Source: Pseudomonas sp. CBZ-4 (GTDB lineage Bacteria > Pseudomonadota > Gammaproteobacteria > Pseudomonadales > Pseudomonadaceae). Taken from it: a stretch of 64,000 nt of DNA. The notes beneath the pieces are model-generated. The model made no database searches. It was not told the DNA's origin and saw nothing but the letters and a program-made list of their open reading frames with translations. Position numbers and translations under genes: made by a program. Shown here in pieces: positions 8,214 through 15,893 of this stretch. The stretch spans positions 62,001 to 126,000 of the forward strand of contig NZ_ANNV01000102.1 in NCBI RefSeq assembly GCF_000346755.1. Direction: 5' to 3'. Within the stretch, counting starts at the first letter, position 1, and every line of letters starts with the position of its first letter.

Positions 8214-8876
8214 TCAGGATTTCAGGTAGCCGTTAGCGGCCAGAAAACTTTCGGTGATGTTACTGCCGGTTGGCTCTGCGGCCTTATCGCCCAACAACAG
8301 GCGCTCCAGGTAACGGGCAAGCAAGTCCACTTCCAGGTTCACCCGGCGACCTGGCTGGTAAGACGCCATGATGGTTTCGCTGAGGGTGTGGGGAATGATG
8401 GTCAGTTCGAATTCGGCGCCGTTCACGGCGTTCACGGTCAGGCTGGTGCCATCGACGGTGATCGAGCCTTTGTGGGCGATGTACTTGGCCAACTCTTTGG
8501 GCGCGCGAATGCGGAATTCCACGGCACGCGCGTTTTCGCTGCGCGCAACCACTTCGCCGACGCCGTCGACGTGACCGCTGACCAGGTGGCCGCCCAGGCG
8601 GGTGGTCGGGGTCAGGGCTTTTTCCAGATTGACCGGGCTGCCGGCCTTGAGGTCGTTCATCGCGGTGCAGTCCAGGGTTTCCCGGCTGACGTCGGCGGCA
8701 AAGCCGTTGCCTGGCAACTCGATGACCGTCAGGCACACGCCGTTGATGGCGATGCTGTCGCCCAGTTTGACGTCGCCGAGGTCCAGCTTGCCGGTTTCAA
8801 CCGACAGGCGTACGTCGCCGCCTTTTGGGGTCATGGCACGGATGCTGCCGATGGATTCGATGATGCCGGTGAACAT
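8214..8876 (-). CDS. ribC: Riboflavin synthase, alpha chain
   Basis: A 220-residue enzyme with two tandem beta-barrel halves, starting MFTGIIESIG and repeating the pattern after about residue 100 (LGGHLVSGHVDG, then LTVNAVNG). It dismutates two lumazine molecules into riboflavin plus the pyrimidine precursor. The length fits the trimeric single-gene family. The gene follows ribD with a 48-base gap, too short for an FMN riboswitch. It is also called ribE in some species. Confidence 0.95.
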   Translation of the reverse strand: MFTGIIESIGSIRAMTPKGGDVRLSVETGKLDLGDVKLGDSIAINGVCLTVIELPGNGFAADVSRETLDCTAMNDLKAGSPVNLEKALTPTTRLGGHLVSGHVDGVGEVVARSENARAVEFRIRAPKELAKYIAHKGSITVDGTSLTVNAVNGAEFELTIIPHTLSETIMASYQPGRRVNLEVDLLARYLERLLLGDKAAEPTGSNITESFLAANGYLKS

Positions 8877-8924
8877 GGCCTTCTCCTGGAAAACGGTGCG
8901 GGGCTCTTGAGCGCCCGGTCAGAA

Positions 8925-10061
8925 TTATACGCTCGCTGCTGGCACAGGGATGGCAGTGACTCGCCAGTCATCGCCTACAGCGCGCATTTCAGTGATCTTG
9001 AGTTGGGGGGCGTCCGCCAATTTCTCAAGCGGCCAGTCCAGCAAAGGCCGCGCGGCGGAGCCGAGGAACTTGCCGGCGATGAAAATCACGTACTCATCCA
9101 CCAGGCCTTGCTGGGCAAAGGCGCCCGCCAGGCTTGGGCCGGCTTCCACCAACACTTCGTTGACGCCACGGGCCGCCAGGGCCACCAGCGCCGAACGCAG
9201 GTCGACCTGACCCTCGACGCCCGGCACCACCAGGCACTCGGGGCCACGGGGGAACTGGTTTTCCGGCGTCACACAGGTAATGACCAGCGCCGGGCCGGCC
9301 TTGAAGAACGGCGCGTTGAGCGGCACGCGCAAGCGGCCATCGATCAACACGCGCAAGGGCGGACGCGACATGGCCAGTGCGGTGGTCTCTGCATCCAGGC
9401 CCAACTCGGCGGCGCGCACGGTCAGGCGCGCACCGTCGGCCAGCACGGTGTCGGCGCCGGTCAGTACCACGCTGGCCTCGGCCCGCAGGCGTTGCACGGC
9501 GGCACGGGCGGCGGGACCGGTGATCCATTGGCTCTCGCCGCTGGCCATCGCGGTGCGGCCGTCCAGGCTCATCGCCAGCTTGACCCGCACAAACGGCAGG
9601 CCGTGTTCCATGCGTTTAAGGAAACCGGGGTTCAACGCACGCGCTTCACTTTCCAGCACGCCGCTGCAGATTTCGATCCCGGCCTGGGCCAGACGCTGCA
9701 TACCGCGCCCCGCCACTTCCGGGTTCGGGTCCTGCATACCCGCCACCACCCGCGCCACGCCGGCACTCACCAGCGCATCGGCGCAGGGCGGCGTGCGGCC
9801 GTGGTGGCTACAGGGTTCGAGGGTCACGTACACCGTGGCGCCACGGGCCTTGTCACCGGCGGCGCGCAGGGCGTTGGGCTCGGCGTGGGGCTCGCCGGTG
9901 CGTTCATGCCACCCTTCGCCGACAATCTGCCCATCGCGCACGATCACGCAGCCGACCCGGGGGTTGGGATGGGTGGTGTACAGGCCCTTGCGCGCCAATT
10001 CGAGGGCGCGGGCCATGTAGTGGGCGTCGAGGACAGCTTGTTCGGCAGACGGTGGGGTCAT
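8925..10061 (-). CDS. ribD: Bifunctional pyrimidine deaminase/reductase
   Basis: A 378-residue fusion. The N-terminal half (about 1-150) is a zinc cytidine-deaminase-type domain with HAE at 59-61 and [11 protein letters not shown] carrying Cys84 and Cys93. The C-terminal half is the NADPH-dependent reductase with AMSLDGRTA and [11 protein letters not shown]. It carries out steps two and three of riboflavin synthesis. Its ATG overlaps the nrdR stop (ATGA), so it is translationally coupled to nrdR, a common arrangement in gamma-proteobacteria. Confidence 0.95.
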   Translation of the reverse strand: MTPPSAEQAVLDAHYMARALELARKGLYTTHPNPRVGCVIVRDGQIVGEGWHERTGEPHAEPNALRAAGDKARGATVYVTLEPCSHHGRTPPCADALVSAGVARVVAGMQDPNPEVAGRGMQRLAQAGIEICSGVLESEARALNPGFLKRMEHGLPFVRVKLAMSLDGRTAMASGESQWITGPAARAAVQRLRAEASVVLTGADTVLADGARLTVRAAELGLDAETTALAMSRPPLRVLIDGRLRVPLNAPFFKAGPALVITCVTPENQFPRGPECLVVPGVEGQVDLRSALVALAARGVNEVLVEAGPSLAGAFAQQGLVDEYVIFIAGKFLGSAARPLLDWPLEKLADAPQLKITEMRAVGDDWRVTAIPVPAASV

Positions 10062-10522
10062 TGTTTGGCAGGCTCACGGGCCAGGCGGTCGATTTCTTCG
10101 CGGAACTCGTTGAGGTCCTGGAAGCGTCGATACACCGAGGCGAAACGGATATAGGCGACTTCGTCGAGCTTTTGCAGCTCGCCCATCACCAGCTCTCCAA
10201 CCACCAGGCTCTTGACCTCGCGCTCGCCGGTCGCCCGCAGCTTGTGCTTGATATGCACCAGCGCAGCTTCCAGGCGCTCGACACTCACCGGGCGTTTTTC
10301 CAGGGCGCGCTGCATACCGGCGCGCAGTTTGTCTTCGTCGAAAGGCTGGCGGCTGCCGTCGGACTTGATCAGGCGCGGCAATACCAGTTCGGCGGTTTCG
10401 AAGGTGGTGAAACGCTCACCGCAGGCCAGGCATTCGCGCCGGCGACGCACTTGATCGCCCTCGGCGACCAGACGTGAGTCAATGACCTTGGTGTCGTTGG
10501 CACCGCAGAAGGGACAGTGCAT
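10058..10522 (-). CDS. nrdR: Transcriptional repressor NrdR
   Basis: A 154-residue regulator of ribonucleotide reductase genes that senses ATP and dATP. It has an N-terminal zinc ribbon (Cys3, Cys6, Cys31, Cys34 within MHCPFCG and ECLACGERF) and an ATP-cone domain (about 49-139). I chose the ATG at 10520-10522 because the family always begins MHCPFCG; the open frame extends further upstream but that part is not conserved coding sequence. It starts the minus-strand nrdR-rib-nusB-thiL run. Confidence 0.96.
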   Translation of the reverse strand: MHCPFCGANDTKVIDSRLVAEGDQVRRRRECLACGERFTTFETAELVLPRLIKSDGSRQPFDEDKLRAGMQRALEKRPVSVERLEAALVHIKHKLRATGEREVKSLVVGELVMGELQKLDEVAYIRFASVYRRFQDLNEFREEIDRLAREPAKQ

Positions 10523-10661
10523 GGTGGCAGGCAACAAAAAAAGGGAGGGCCATGGTAGCGCATCCCCGTGGCAAGACAAGCCATAGCCTTTACGGTATAT
10601 AGACTGGCTATTATGTTTCTTGATTTTAAAGCCACGGATTTTGCCCTTTCTGGAGCCGTAC

Positions 10662-11117
10662 ATGCAGTTACGACCACTTGTCTTGCTCACCCTGTTCGGT
10701 TTCCTGGTCGCCTGCAGCAGCGAAGCCCCTAAACCGTCCACGCCGCAACCGGTGCCGGCGCAAGAGAAAAAGGTCCCGGGCATTGAAGACCTCGGCCCAC
10801 TGCCGGCCTATCAGCGTGAAATCAACGGCAGCCTGACCAACGTGCCCGCCGGCGCCGAAGTCGAGATGGCCCTGCTGGTGATCGACGAACGCTCGCGCCC
10901 ACAACAACTGCTCGCCAGCAGCGTGCTGACCGGCAACGGCAAGCCCCTGGCCTTCCGCCTGCGCTTCAACCCCGAGGCCTTCCCCGCCGGTGCCCGCGTT
11001 GAAGTGCGCGGCCGCGCCAGCCAGTCCGGCCAGTTGATCCTGCACCTGCCCGCCGTACGCATCACCCAGGCGATCACCCAGACCACCGGCCCCCTGCAAC
11101 TCGTCAAGGCACCATGA
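10662..11117 (+). CDS. YbaY-family lipoprotein
   Basis: A 151-residue lipoprotein. A signal peptide ends in the lipobox LVAC (Cys at about 18), then comes a Pro-rich linker and a beta-sandwich YbaY-like domain starting near [18 protein letters not shown]. The role of this family is not well known; it is expected to be anchored in the envelope. The start was set at the ATG preceded by GGAG, because the open frame upstream lacks a ribosome site and would bury the signal peptide. It is divergent from nrdR and overlaps the next gene by four bases. Confidence 0.85.
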   Translation: MQLRPLVLLTLFGFLVACSSEAPKPSTPQPVPAQEKKVPGIEDLGPLPAYQREINGSLTNVPAGAEVEMALLVIDERSRPQQLLASSVLTGNGKPLAFRLRFNPEAFPAGARVEVRGRASQSGQLILHLPAVRITQAITQTTGPLQLVKAP

Positions 11118-11767
11118 CGCCACCGCTGCCCCTGCAAGCGGCACTGAGCGAACTGATCGGCGACGCACAACTGCTGCCCTGCCCGCTGCCGGGCACCGCG
11201 TTGTCGTTATGGCTGCTGGACGCGGACAACATGGACCGCGCCTTCAGCCCCGAAGAAACCCGGCGTATCCTGCATGAACCGCCCTACTGGAGCTTCTGCT
11301 GGGCCAGCGGCCTGGCGCTGGCGCGCTACCTCGCGGCAAACCCCGAGTGGGTGGCCGGCAAGCGCGTGCTGGATTTTGGCGCCGGTTCCGGCGTGGCCGG
11401 GATTGCGGCCGTCAAAGCCGGCGCGCTGGAAGTCGTGGCGTGCGACCTTGATCCGCTGGCGCTGGCGGCGTGCCGGGCGAATGCCGAACTCAACGGTGTG
11501 ACGCTGGGTTATTCGGCGGATTTCTTCGCCGAAGCCGACCGCTTCGACCTGATCCTCGTGGCCGATGTGCTTTACGACCGCGCCAACCTGCCGTTATTGG
11601 ATCAATTCCTCACCCGTGGCCGAGAGGCGTTGGTGGCGGATTCGCGGGTGCGCGACTTTCAGCATGCGGATTATCGGCGGCTGGAGATCCTTGATGCGCT
11701 GACGCTGCCGGACCTGGCGGAGCCTTGGGAGTTTCGCAAGGTGAGCCTGTACCACTCGCGGCGATAA
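11114..11767 (+). CDS. Class I SAM-dependent methyltransferase (protein-lysine methyltransferase-like)
   Basis: A 217-residue methyltransferase. Motif I is VLDFGAGSGVAGIAA at about residues 85-99, followed by ACDLDPLALAA and LILVADVLYD. The overall pattern resembles the PrmA/ETFB-lysine-methyltransferase branch, suggesting a protein lysine substrate, but the target cannot be assigned. Its ATG overlaps the YbaY stop (ATGA). The coding region is GC-rich like the core genome, in contrast to the Abi gene that follows. Confidence 0.8.
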   Translation: MTPPLPLQAALSELIGDAQLLPCPLPGTALSLWLLDADNMDRAFSPEETRRILHEPPYWSFCWASGLALARYLAANPEWVAGKRVLDFGAGSGVAGIAAVKAGALEVVACDLDPLALAACRANAELNGVTLGYSADFFAEADRFDLILVADVLYDRANLPLLDQFLTRGREALVADSRVRDFQHADYRRLEILDALTLPDLAEPWEFRKVSLYHSRR

Positions 11768-11899
11768 GCCCGTGCGTTACAAATTTCTGGCAATAGGTTG
11801 GTTGAGACAGGGATAGGAACGGCGAGGACAATACGCTCCTTTCGCACGCGGCCTGGACAATCGACCAGCATGCCTACACTTACAATTTCGCTTATTAAA

Positions 11900-11998
11900 G
11901 CCTTGCAAAGAGTAAGGCCGCTGCCTAACCTCTGCGGCAATACACCCGCCATGCCTCTGGTTGCGTCAGTAGCCAAGCACAAATTGTGCGGGTTTTTT
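11900..11998 (+). ncRNA. Candidate structured RNA upstream of the Abi gene
   Basis: Three hairpins lie in a row: GCCGC/GCGGC (11917-11938), TGGTTGC/GTAGCCA with a four-base loop (11958-11975), and GCACAA/TTGTGC (11977-11989) followed by GGG and six T residues (11993-11998). The last is a terminator. A short terminated RNA directly in front of an abi gene is the layout reported for the abiF RNA motif found by comparative genomics. The 5' end is a guess: no strong promoter is obvious, and TTGCAA-N17-TAACCT at 11903-11931 is weak. Identity with that RNA family is inferred, not shown. Confidence 0.45.
11977..11998 (+). terminator. Intrinsic terminator before the Abi gene
   Basis: The hairpin GCACAA-A-TTGTGC is followed by GGG and TTTTTT. 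It ends about 20 bases before the Abi ATG, so transcripts from the left either stop here or must read through to express the gene. Confidence 0.7.
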
Positions 11999-12018
11999 AT
12001 GCCCGGTACTTTTTGGGC

Positions 12019-13020
12019 ATGAGGTCCTTCAGCAAGCCTGCCATCGACGTTCCTTCGCAACTGGAACTGCTCAAGCGCCGAGGCTTACATATTCAAAATG
12101 AGGCTCGGGCCGAGTCCTTTTTGCAGGCAGTCAGCTTCTTTCGATTAAGCCCCTACATGCGACCCTTCCAACAACCAGAAGATAGGGACCATCGATTTCG
12201 TAACGGTAGCCAGTTTCGTCAACTAACCCGCCTCTACGATTTTGACCGGCGACTTCGTTTACTGAGCATGGATGCAATCGAAAGGGTTGAAGTTGCATCG
12301 CGCGCCGTTATCAGTAACCACATGGGACCTGTTTACGGCAGTCACTGGTATATCAACCCACAGATGTTCCACCCTGCGTTCGATCATCAGCGCCTGCTGA
12401 CAACCCTGTCGATCAAGCAATCCAACGCAACGCGTGACTACCAGCGAGAATGCGAGCGCATCGACCAGCTGCATGCGGACGACAACAGAAAAGCCACACT
12501 TAAACGCCATAGAGCGAAAGAAAGCTATGCCCGCCATTACCCGGCAACTTACTCCCATCCGCCTTTGATGCCTGGCTGGGCTATGTTGGAAGAGCTGACG
12601 CTGGGCGACTTGTCCCACCTTTACAAAGGCCTGGCCAGGGACTCGGACAAAAAGGCCATTGCCAAGCGTCTAGGGCTAGCAGCGCCCTTGATGCAGTCCT
12701 GGCTGCATACCCTGACCACTGTCCGAAACATGTGCGCCCATCATTCGCGGATGTGGAACCGGGAATTGGGTATTCGTCCCGAGTTGCCGAAGAAAGCCAA
12801 TTTCCCGTGGCCGGCGCACCTCTTCCTGCCAGGACCACATACGCGCATTTTCGCGGTCCTCTGCATATTGAATCACCTGATGCATCAGGTAAGCCCGAAT
12901 GCTCGCTGGGGTCAGCGCCTGTGTCAGCTCGTCCATGAGTTTCCCGAAGTCAACCTCAAGGCGATGGGGTTTCCCCCCGACTGGCATCAAGACGCTTTTT
13001 GGCACGCACCTCGCACCTGA
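12019..13020 (+). CDS. Abi_2-family abortive-infection protein with HEPN RNase motif
   Basis: A 333-residue protein of the AbiD/AbiF (Abi_2) group. Early helices (LELLKRRGLHI, RLYDFDRRLRLL) lead to RNMCAHHSRMWNRE at about 236-249, where R236-x4-H241 is the catalytic motif of HEPN ribonucleases. Family members stop phage growth by harming the host cell. The start is uncertain: the ATG used has no Shine-Dalgarno and lies inside an ATGCCC/GGGCAT hairpin; a GTG at 11986 adds 11 residues but overlaps the terminator. The gene is visibly AT-richer than its neighbours and sits alone between core genes, both signs of transfer. Confidence 0.85.
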   Translation: MRSFSKPAIDVPSQLELLKRRGLHIQNEARAESFLQAVSFFRLSPYMRPFQQPEDRDHRFRNGSQFRQLTRLYDFDRRLRLLSMDAIERVEVASRAVISNHMGPVYGSHWYINPQMFHPAFDHQRLLTTLSIKQSNATRDYQRECERIDQLHADDNRKATLKRHRAKESYARHYPATYSHPPLMPGWAMLEELTLGDLSHLYKGLARDSDKKAIAKRLGLAAPLMQSWLHTLTTVRNMCAHHSRMWNRELGIRPELPKKANFPWPAHLFLPGPHTRIFAVLCILNHLMHQVSPNARWGQRLCQLVHEFPEVNLKAMGFPPDWHQDAFWHAPRT

Positions 13021-13092
13021 ACGCCATGCAGCTTCCGGTAGCCAGCGCCAGCCCTTATAGTTGCCCCATTCCCGCTTTCTTCGAGACGCCCC

Positions 13093-13965
13093 ATGAGTGA
13101 GCCCACGCCGTACATCTTCGATGCCACCACCGCTACGTTCGACCAAGCCGTCATCGAGAATTCGTTCCACAAGCCCGTGCTGGTAGATTTCTGGGCCGAG
13201 TGGTGCGCGCCGTGCAAGGCGTTGATGCCGCTGCTGGCGCAGATTGCCGAGAGTTATCAGGGCGAGTTGCTGCTGGCCAAGGTTGATTGCGAGGCCGAGC
13301 AGGACATCGTCGCGCGCTTCGGCATTCGCAGCCTGCCGACGGTGGTGCTGTTCAAGGATGGCCAGCCGGTGGACGGGTTTGCCGGGGCGCAGCCGGAGTC
13401 GGCGGTGCGGGCAATGCTGGAGCCCCATGTGCAGATGCCACCACCGGCCGCCGCAGATCCGCTGGAGCAGGCCCAGGCGTTGTTTGCCGACGGTCGCATC
13501 AGCGATGCCGAGGCCGTGCTGGTGACGCTGCTGGGCGAGGACAACACCAACGCCGCCGCGCTGATCCTGTATGCACGCTGCCTGGCCGAACGTGGCGAAC
13601 TGGGTGAAGCGCAAACAGTGCTGGATGCGGTCGAAAGCGACGAGCACAAAGCCGCCCTCGCCGGCGCCAAGGCGCAGATCACCTTCCTGCGCCAGGCCGC
13701 CGACCTGCCGGACGCCGCCGACCTGAAAAGCCGCCTAGCGCAAAACCCGCAGGATGATGAAGCGGCCTATCAACTGAGCATCCAGCAACTGGCGCGCCAG
13801 CAGTACGACGCGGCGCTGGAAGGCTTGCTCAAGTTGTTTATCCGCAACCGCAGCTACAGCGAAGGCTTGCCGCAGAAGACCTTGCTGCAGGTGTTCGAGC
13901 TGTTGGGCAACGATCACCCGCTGGTCACGGTGTACCGTCGCAAGTTGTTCGCGGCGCTGTACTAA
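13093..13965 (+). CDS. ybbN: Thioredoxin-like co-chaperone YbbN (CnoX)
   Basis: A 290-residue protein with an N-terminal thioredoxin domain (about 8-115) and a C-terminal TPR-like helical region (about 120-290). The active site is WCAPC (Cys38, Cys41), so it keeps a full redox pair, unlike the E. coli protein, where one cysteine is lost. The family works with DnaK and GroEL as a holdase under oxidative stress. The gene ends four bases inside the oppositely oriented gene at 13962-14303. Confidence 0.9.
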   Translation: MSEPTPYIFDATTATFDQAVIENSFHKPVLVDFWAEWCAPCKALMPLLAQIAESYQGELLLAKVDCEAEQDIVARFGIRSLPTVVLFKDGQPVDGFAGAQPESAVRAMLEPHVQMPPPAAADPLEQAQALFADGRISDAEAVLVTLLGEDNTNAAALILYARCLAERGELGEAQTVLDAVESDEHKAALAGAKAQITFLRQAADLPDAADLKSRLAQNPQDDEAAYQLSIQQLARQQYDAALEGLLKLFIRNRSYSEGLPQKTLLQVFELLGNDHPLVTVYRRKLFAALY

Positions 13966-14303
13966 TCACCGATCCAGCTGTACAGCGGCGTATCCCCGCC
14001 GCTGGCGACCTTGACCTTGGCGCTGTGGCGCAGGCGCACCAACAGGCGCTTGCCCGCCGAGGCGTCGCCGGCCAAGCCTTCCAATTGATCGAGCAACTCC
14101 AGGCCGTTGAGCTGCCCGGCATTGCGCAATAGATCCTGGGCGCTCTGCCACTGATCCTCATCCTGTTTGACCGGCGCCGCTGCCGGTGCGCTTGGCAGCG
14201 GGGCGGCCTGCAATTGCGCGCCCAGGCGTGCCCAATCGCCGTCGTCCAACTCCAGGGTCAAATCCACCGGCAGGTCGCCGACGGTTCCTCGAATTCGCAA
14301 CAT
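13962..14303 (-). CDS. Hypothetical protein, 113 residues
   Basis: An acidic, soluble-looking protein with no signal peptide or membrane segment. It has a beta-rich start (LRIRGTVGDLPVDLTLEL), an Ala/Pro linker at about 34-46, a helical middle (QDLLRNAGQLNGLELLDQL) and a basic segment LLVRLRHSAKVKV near the end. I do not recognise the family. It converges on ybbN with a four-base overlap and is divergent from the zinc operon, whose Zur-type site lies 85 bases upstream of its start. A real gene is likely because the frame is long, has good codon use and fits the spacing. Confidence 0.65.
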   Translation of the reverse strand: MLRIRGTVGDLPVDLTLELDDGDWARLGAQLQAAPLPSAPAAAPVKQDEDQWQSAQDLLRNAGQLNGLELLDQLEGLAGDASAGKRLLVRLRHSAKVKVASGGDTPLYSWIGD

Positions 14304-14387
14304 CGTCCGTACTCCTGCACTTTTCTGACCGGCATGCTCCCATGCGGCTTGCGCAACGCCAAGCAGGCGGTCAAACTCTCGCGACTA

Positions 14388-14406
14388 TTGTTATAAGATC
14401 ACATAA
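14388..14406 (+). promoter_or_regulatory. Zur-type operator of the zinc operon
   Basis: TTGTTATAAGATCACATAA contains TGTTATAAGATCACA, which differs at one base from TGTTATAATATCACA, the core of the E. coli znu operator as I recall it. The site lies about 30 bases before the start of the His-rich DUF2796 gene. It fits repression by zinc-loaded Zur and induction in zinc shortage. Confidence 0.65.
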
Positions 14407-14434
14407 CAAAACTTTCATGTCCTGGAGCCGCCCC

Positions 14435-15028
14435 ATGCGCCGTCTGTTGCTTGCTTTGCCGTTTGCCCTGCTGCCACTGGCGGTTGCCCATGCTCATGAA
14501 GAGCACGACCACGAACACGGCAGCCTCGGCGCCCACGAGCATGGCGTGGGTCGCCTCAACGCGGTGCTGGACGGCCAGGCCCTGGAGCTTGAGCTGGACA
14601 GCCCGGCGATGAACCTGGTGGGTTTTGAACACGTGGCCAGCACGCCCGCCGACAAAGCCAAGGTCGCCGCCGTGCGCAAACAGCTGGAAAACCCGCTGGC
14701 CCTGTTCAACCTGCCCAAAGGCGCCGGATGCGTGGTCAGCAGCCAGGAACTCAACAGCCCGCTGTTCGGCGACAAACCCGAAGCCGATCACGACGATGAT
14801 GACGACCACGATCACGACGCCAAGGGTGGCGAGCATCATCACGACCACAGCGAAATCCACGCCCACTACCAATTCACCTGCGCCACGCCGACGGCCCTGA
14901 GCAATCTCGACCTGAGCCAAGTGTTCAAGACCTTCCCCGCCACCCAGAAAATTCAGGTACAACTGATCGGGCCGAGCGGTCAGCAAGGTGTTGATGCGAC
15001 GGCTACAGCCGCTACCCTGAAGTTCTGA
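14435..15028 (+). CDS. His-rich periplasmic zinc-binding protein (DUF2796, ZrgA-like)
   Basis: A 197-residue secreted protein. A signal peptide (about 1-18, ending AVAHA) is followed by a metal-binding HEEHDHEHG run, and a second Asp/His-rich block (about 120-145, DHDDDDDHDHD and GEHHHDHSEIHAH) lies in a loop. It probably binds Zn2+ in the periplasm. The ATG at 14435 was chosen over that at 14417 because GGAG sits seven bases before it. It leads a cluster matching P. aeruginosa PA4063-PA4066, known to be induced on zinc depletion. A REP doublet separates it from the ABC genes. Confidence 0.85.
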   Translation: MRRLLLALPFALLPLAVAHAHEEHDHEHGSLGAHEHGVGRLNAVLDGQALELELDSPAMNLVGFEHVASTPADKAKVAAVRKQLENPLALFNLPKGAGCVVSSQELNSPLFGDKPEADHDDDDDHDHDAKGGEHHHDHSEIHAHYQFTCATPTALSNLDLSQVFKTFPATQKIQVQLIGPSGQQGVDATATAATLKF

Positions 15029-15043
15029 AGCAGACCCGGTCAA

Positions 15044-15130
15044 TGTGGGAGCTGGCTTGCCTGCGATTCAGGCGGCGCGGTACATCAGACACTCCGCAGT
15101 GATGCCATCGCAGGCAAGCCAGCTCCCACA
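15044..15130. repeat. REP doublet inside the zinc operon
   Basis: TGTGGGAGCTGGCTTGCCTG begins at 15044 and its exact complement ends at 15130, giving an inverted pair with arms of about 23-26 bases. It starts 16 bases after the DUF2796 stop and ends about 50 bases before the ABC ATPase start. It may form a large hairpin in the mRNA and lower expression of the downstream genes relative to the first. Confidence 0.9.
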
Positions 15131-15181
15131 GGGGTCCAGCACCACATTTGCAACCCAGCCAACAGGCGACACTGATTTCCC

Positions 15182-15892
15182 ATGACCCAAGCATTGATCG
15201 AACTGTCCGACCTGGGCTTCAACTGGCCCGGTCACCCGCAGTTGCTGGATATCCCCGCGTTCCGCCTGGAAGCGGGTGAAACCCTGTTCCTCAAGGGCCC
15301 GAGCGGCAGCGGCAAGACCACGCTGCTGGGCCTGCTCGGCGGTGTGCAGAAGCCCAGCCAGGGCAGCATCCGCCTGCTCGGCCAGGAACTCACCGAACTG
15401 TCGGCCGGCGCCCGCGACCGTTTCCGCGTGGACCACACCGGCTATATCTTCCAGCAGTTCAACCTGCTGCCGTTCCTCTCGGTGCGCGAGAACGTCGAGT
15501 TGCCGTGCCACTTTTCCAAGCTGCGCGCACAACGGGCCAAGCAGCGCCACGGCAGTGTCGATCAAGCCGCTGCCACCCTGCTCGCGCACCTGGGCTTGAA
15601 GGACAAGGACTTGCTGGAGCGCCGCGCCGATTCGCTGTCCATCGGCCAGCAACAACGGGTCGCCGCTGCCCGGGCGTTGATCGGCCAACCGGAACTGGTG
15701 ATCGCCGACGAACCCACCTCGGCCCTGGACTACGACGCCCGCGAAGCTTTCCTTCAGCTGTTGTTCGCCGAATGCCGTGACGCCGGCGCCAGCCTGCTGT
15801 TTGTCAGCCATGACCAAAGCCTGGCTGCGCTGTTCGACCGCCACCTGTCGCTGGCCGAACTCAATCGCGCCGCCACGCCCGCAGAGGTTTGA
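15182..15892 (+). CDS. ABC transporter ATP-binding protein (LolD/MacB type)
   Basis: A 236-residue ATPase. Walker A is GPSGSGKTTLL (about 40-50), the Q-loop lies in QQFNLLPFL, the signature is LSIGQQQRVAAARAL and Walker B LVIADEPTSALD. This is the type-VII (MacB/LolCDE) class, which moves lipoproteins or envelope substrates by mechanotransmission and does not import solutes in the usual way. The permease follows after one base. With DUF2796 and DUF3299 partners it forms the zinc-responsive cluster; the transported substrate is unknown. Confidence 0.9.
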   Translation: MTQALIELSDLGFNWPGHPQLLDIPAFRLEAGETLFLKGPSGSGKTTLLGLLGGVQKPSQGSIRLLGQELTELSAGARDRFRVDHTGYIFQQFNLLPFLSVRENVELPCHFSKLRAQRAKQRHGSVDQAAATLLAHLGLKDKDLLERRADSLSIGQQQRVAAARALIGQPELVIADEPTSALDYDAREAFLQLLFAECRDAGASLLFVSHDQSLAALFDRHLSLAELNRAATPAEV

Positions 15893-15893
15893 G

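Noticed and set aside
8877..8924. FMN riboswitch in the riboflavin cluster
   Set aside because: The spacers before ribC, ribBA and ribH are 48, 15 and 88 bases, too short for the RFN element, and no matching sequence was seen.
7539..10154. An 871-codon open frame opposite ribBA, ribC and ribD
   Set aside because: It is antisense to three certain genes, Gly/His/Gln-rich in the manner of shadow translation, and has no ribosome site or recognisable domain.
10523..10783. N-terminal extension of NrdR
   Set aside because: NrdR begins with the zinc ribbon MHCPFCG; the extra 87 residues overlap the divergent lipoprotein gene and have no family support.
14186..14434. Upstream extension of the DUF2796 gene frame (83 extra codons)
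   Set aside because: It is antisense to the hypothetical gene at 13962-14303, crosses the Zur-type operator and would hide the signal peptide.
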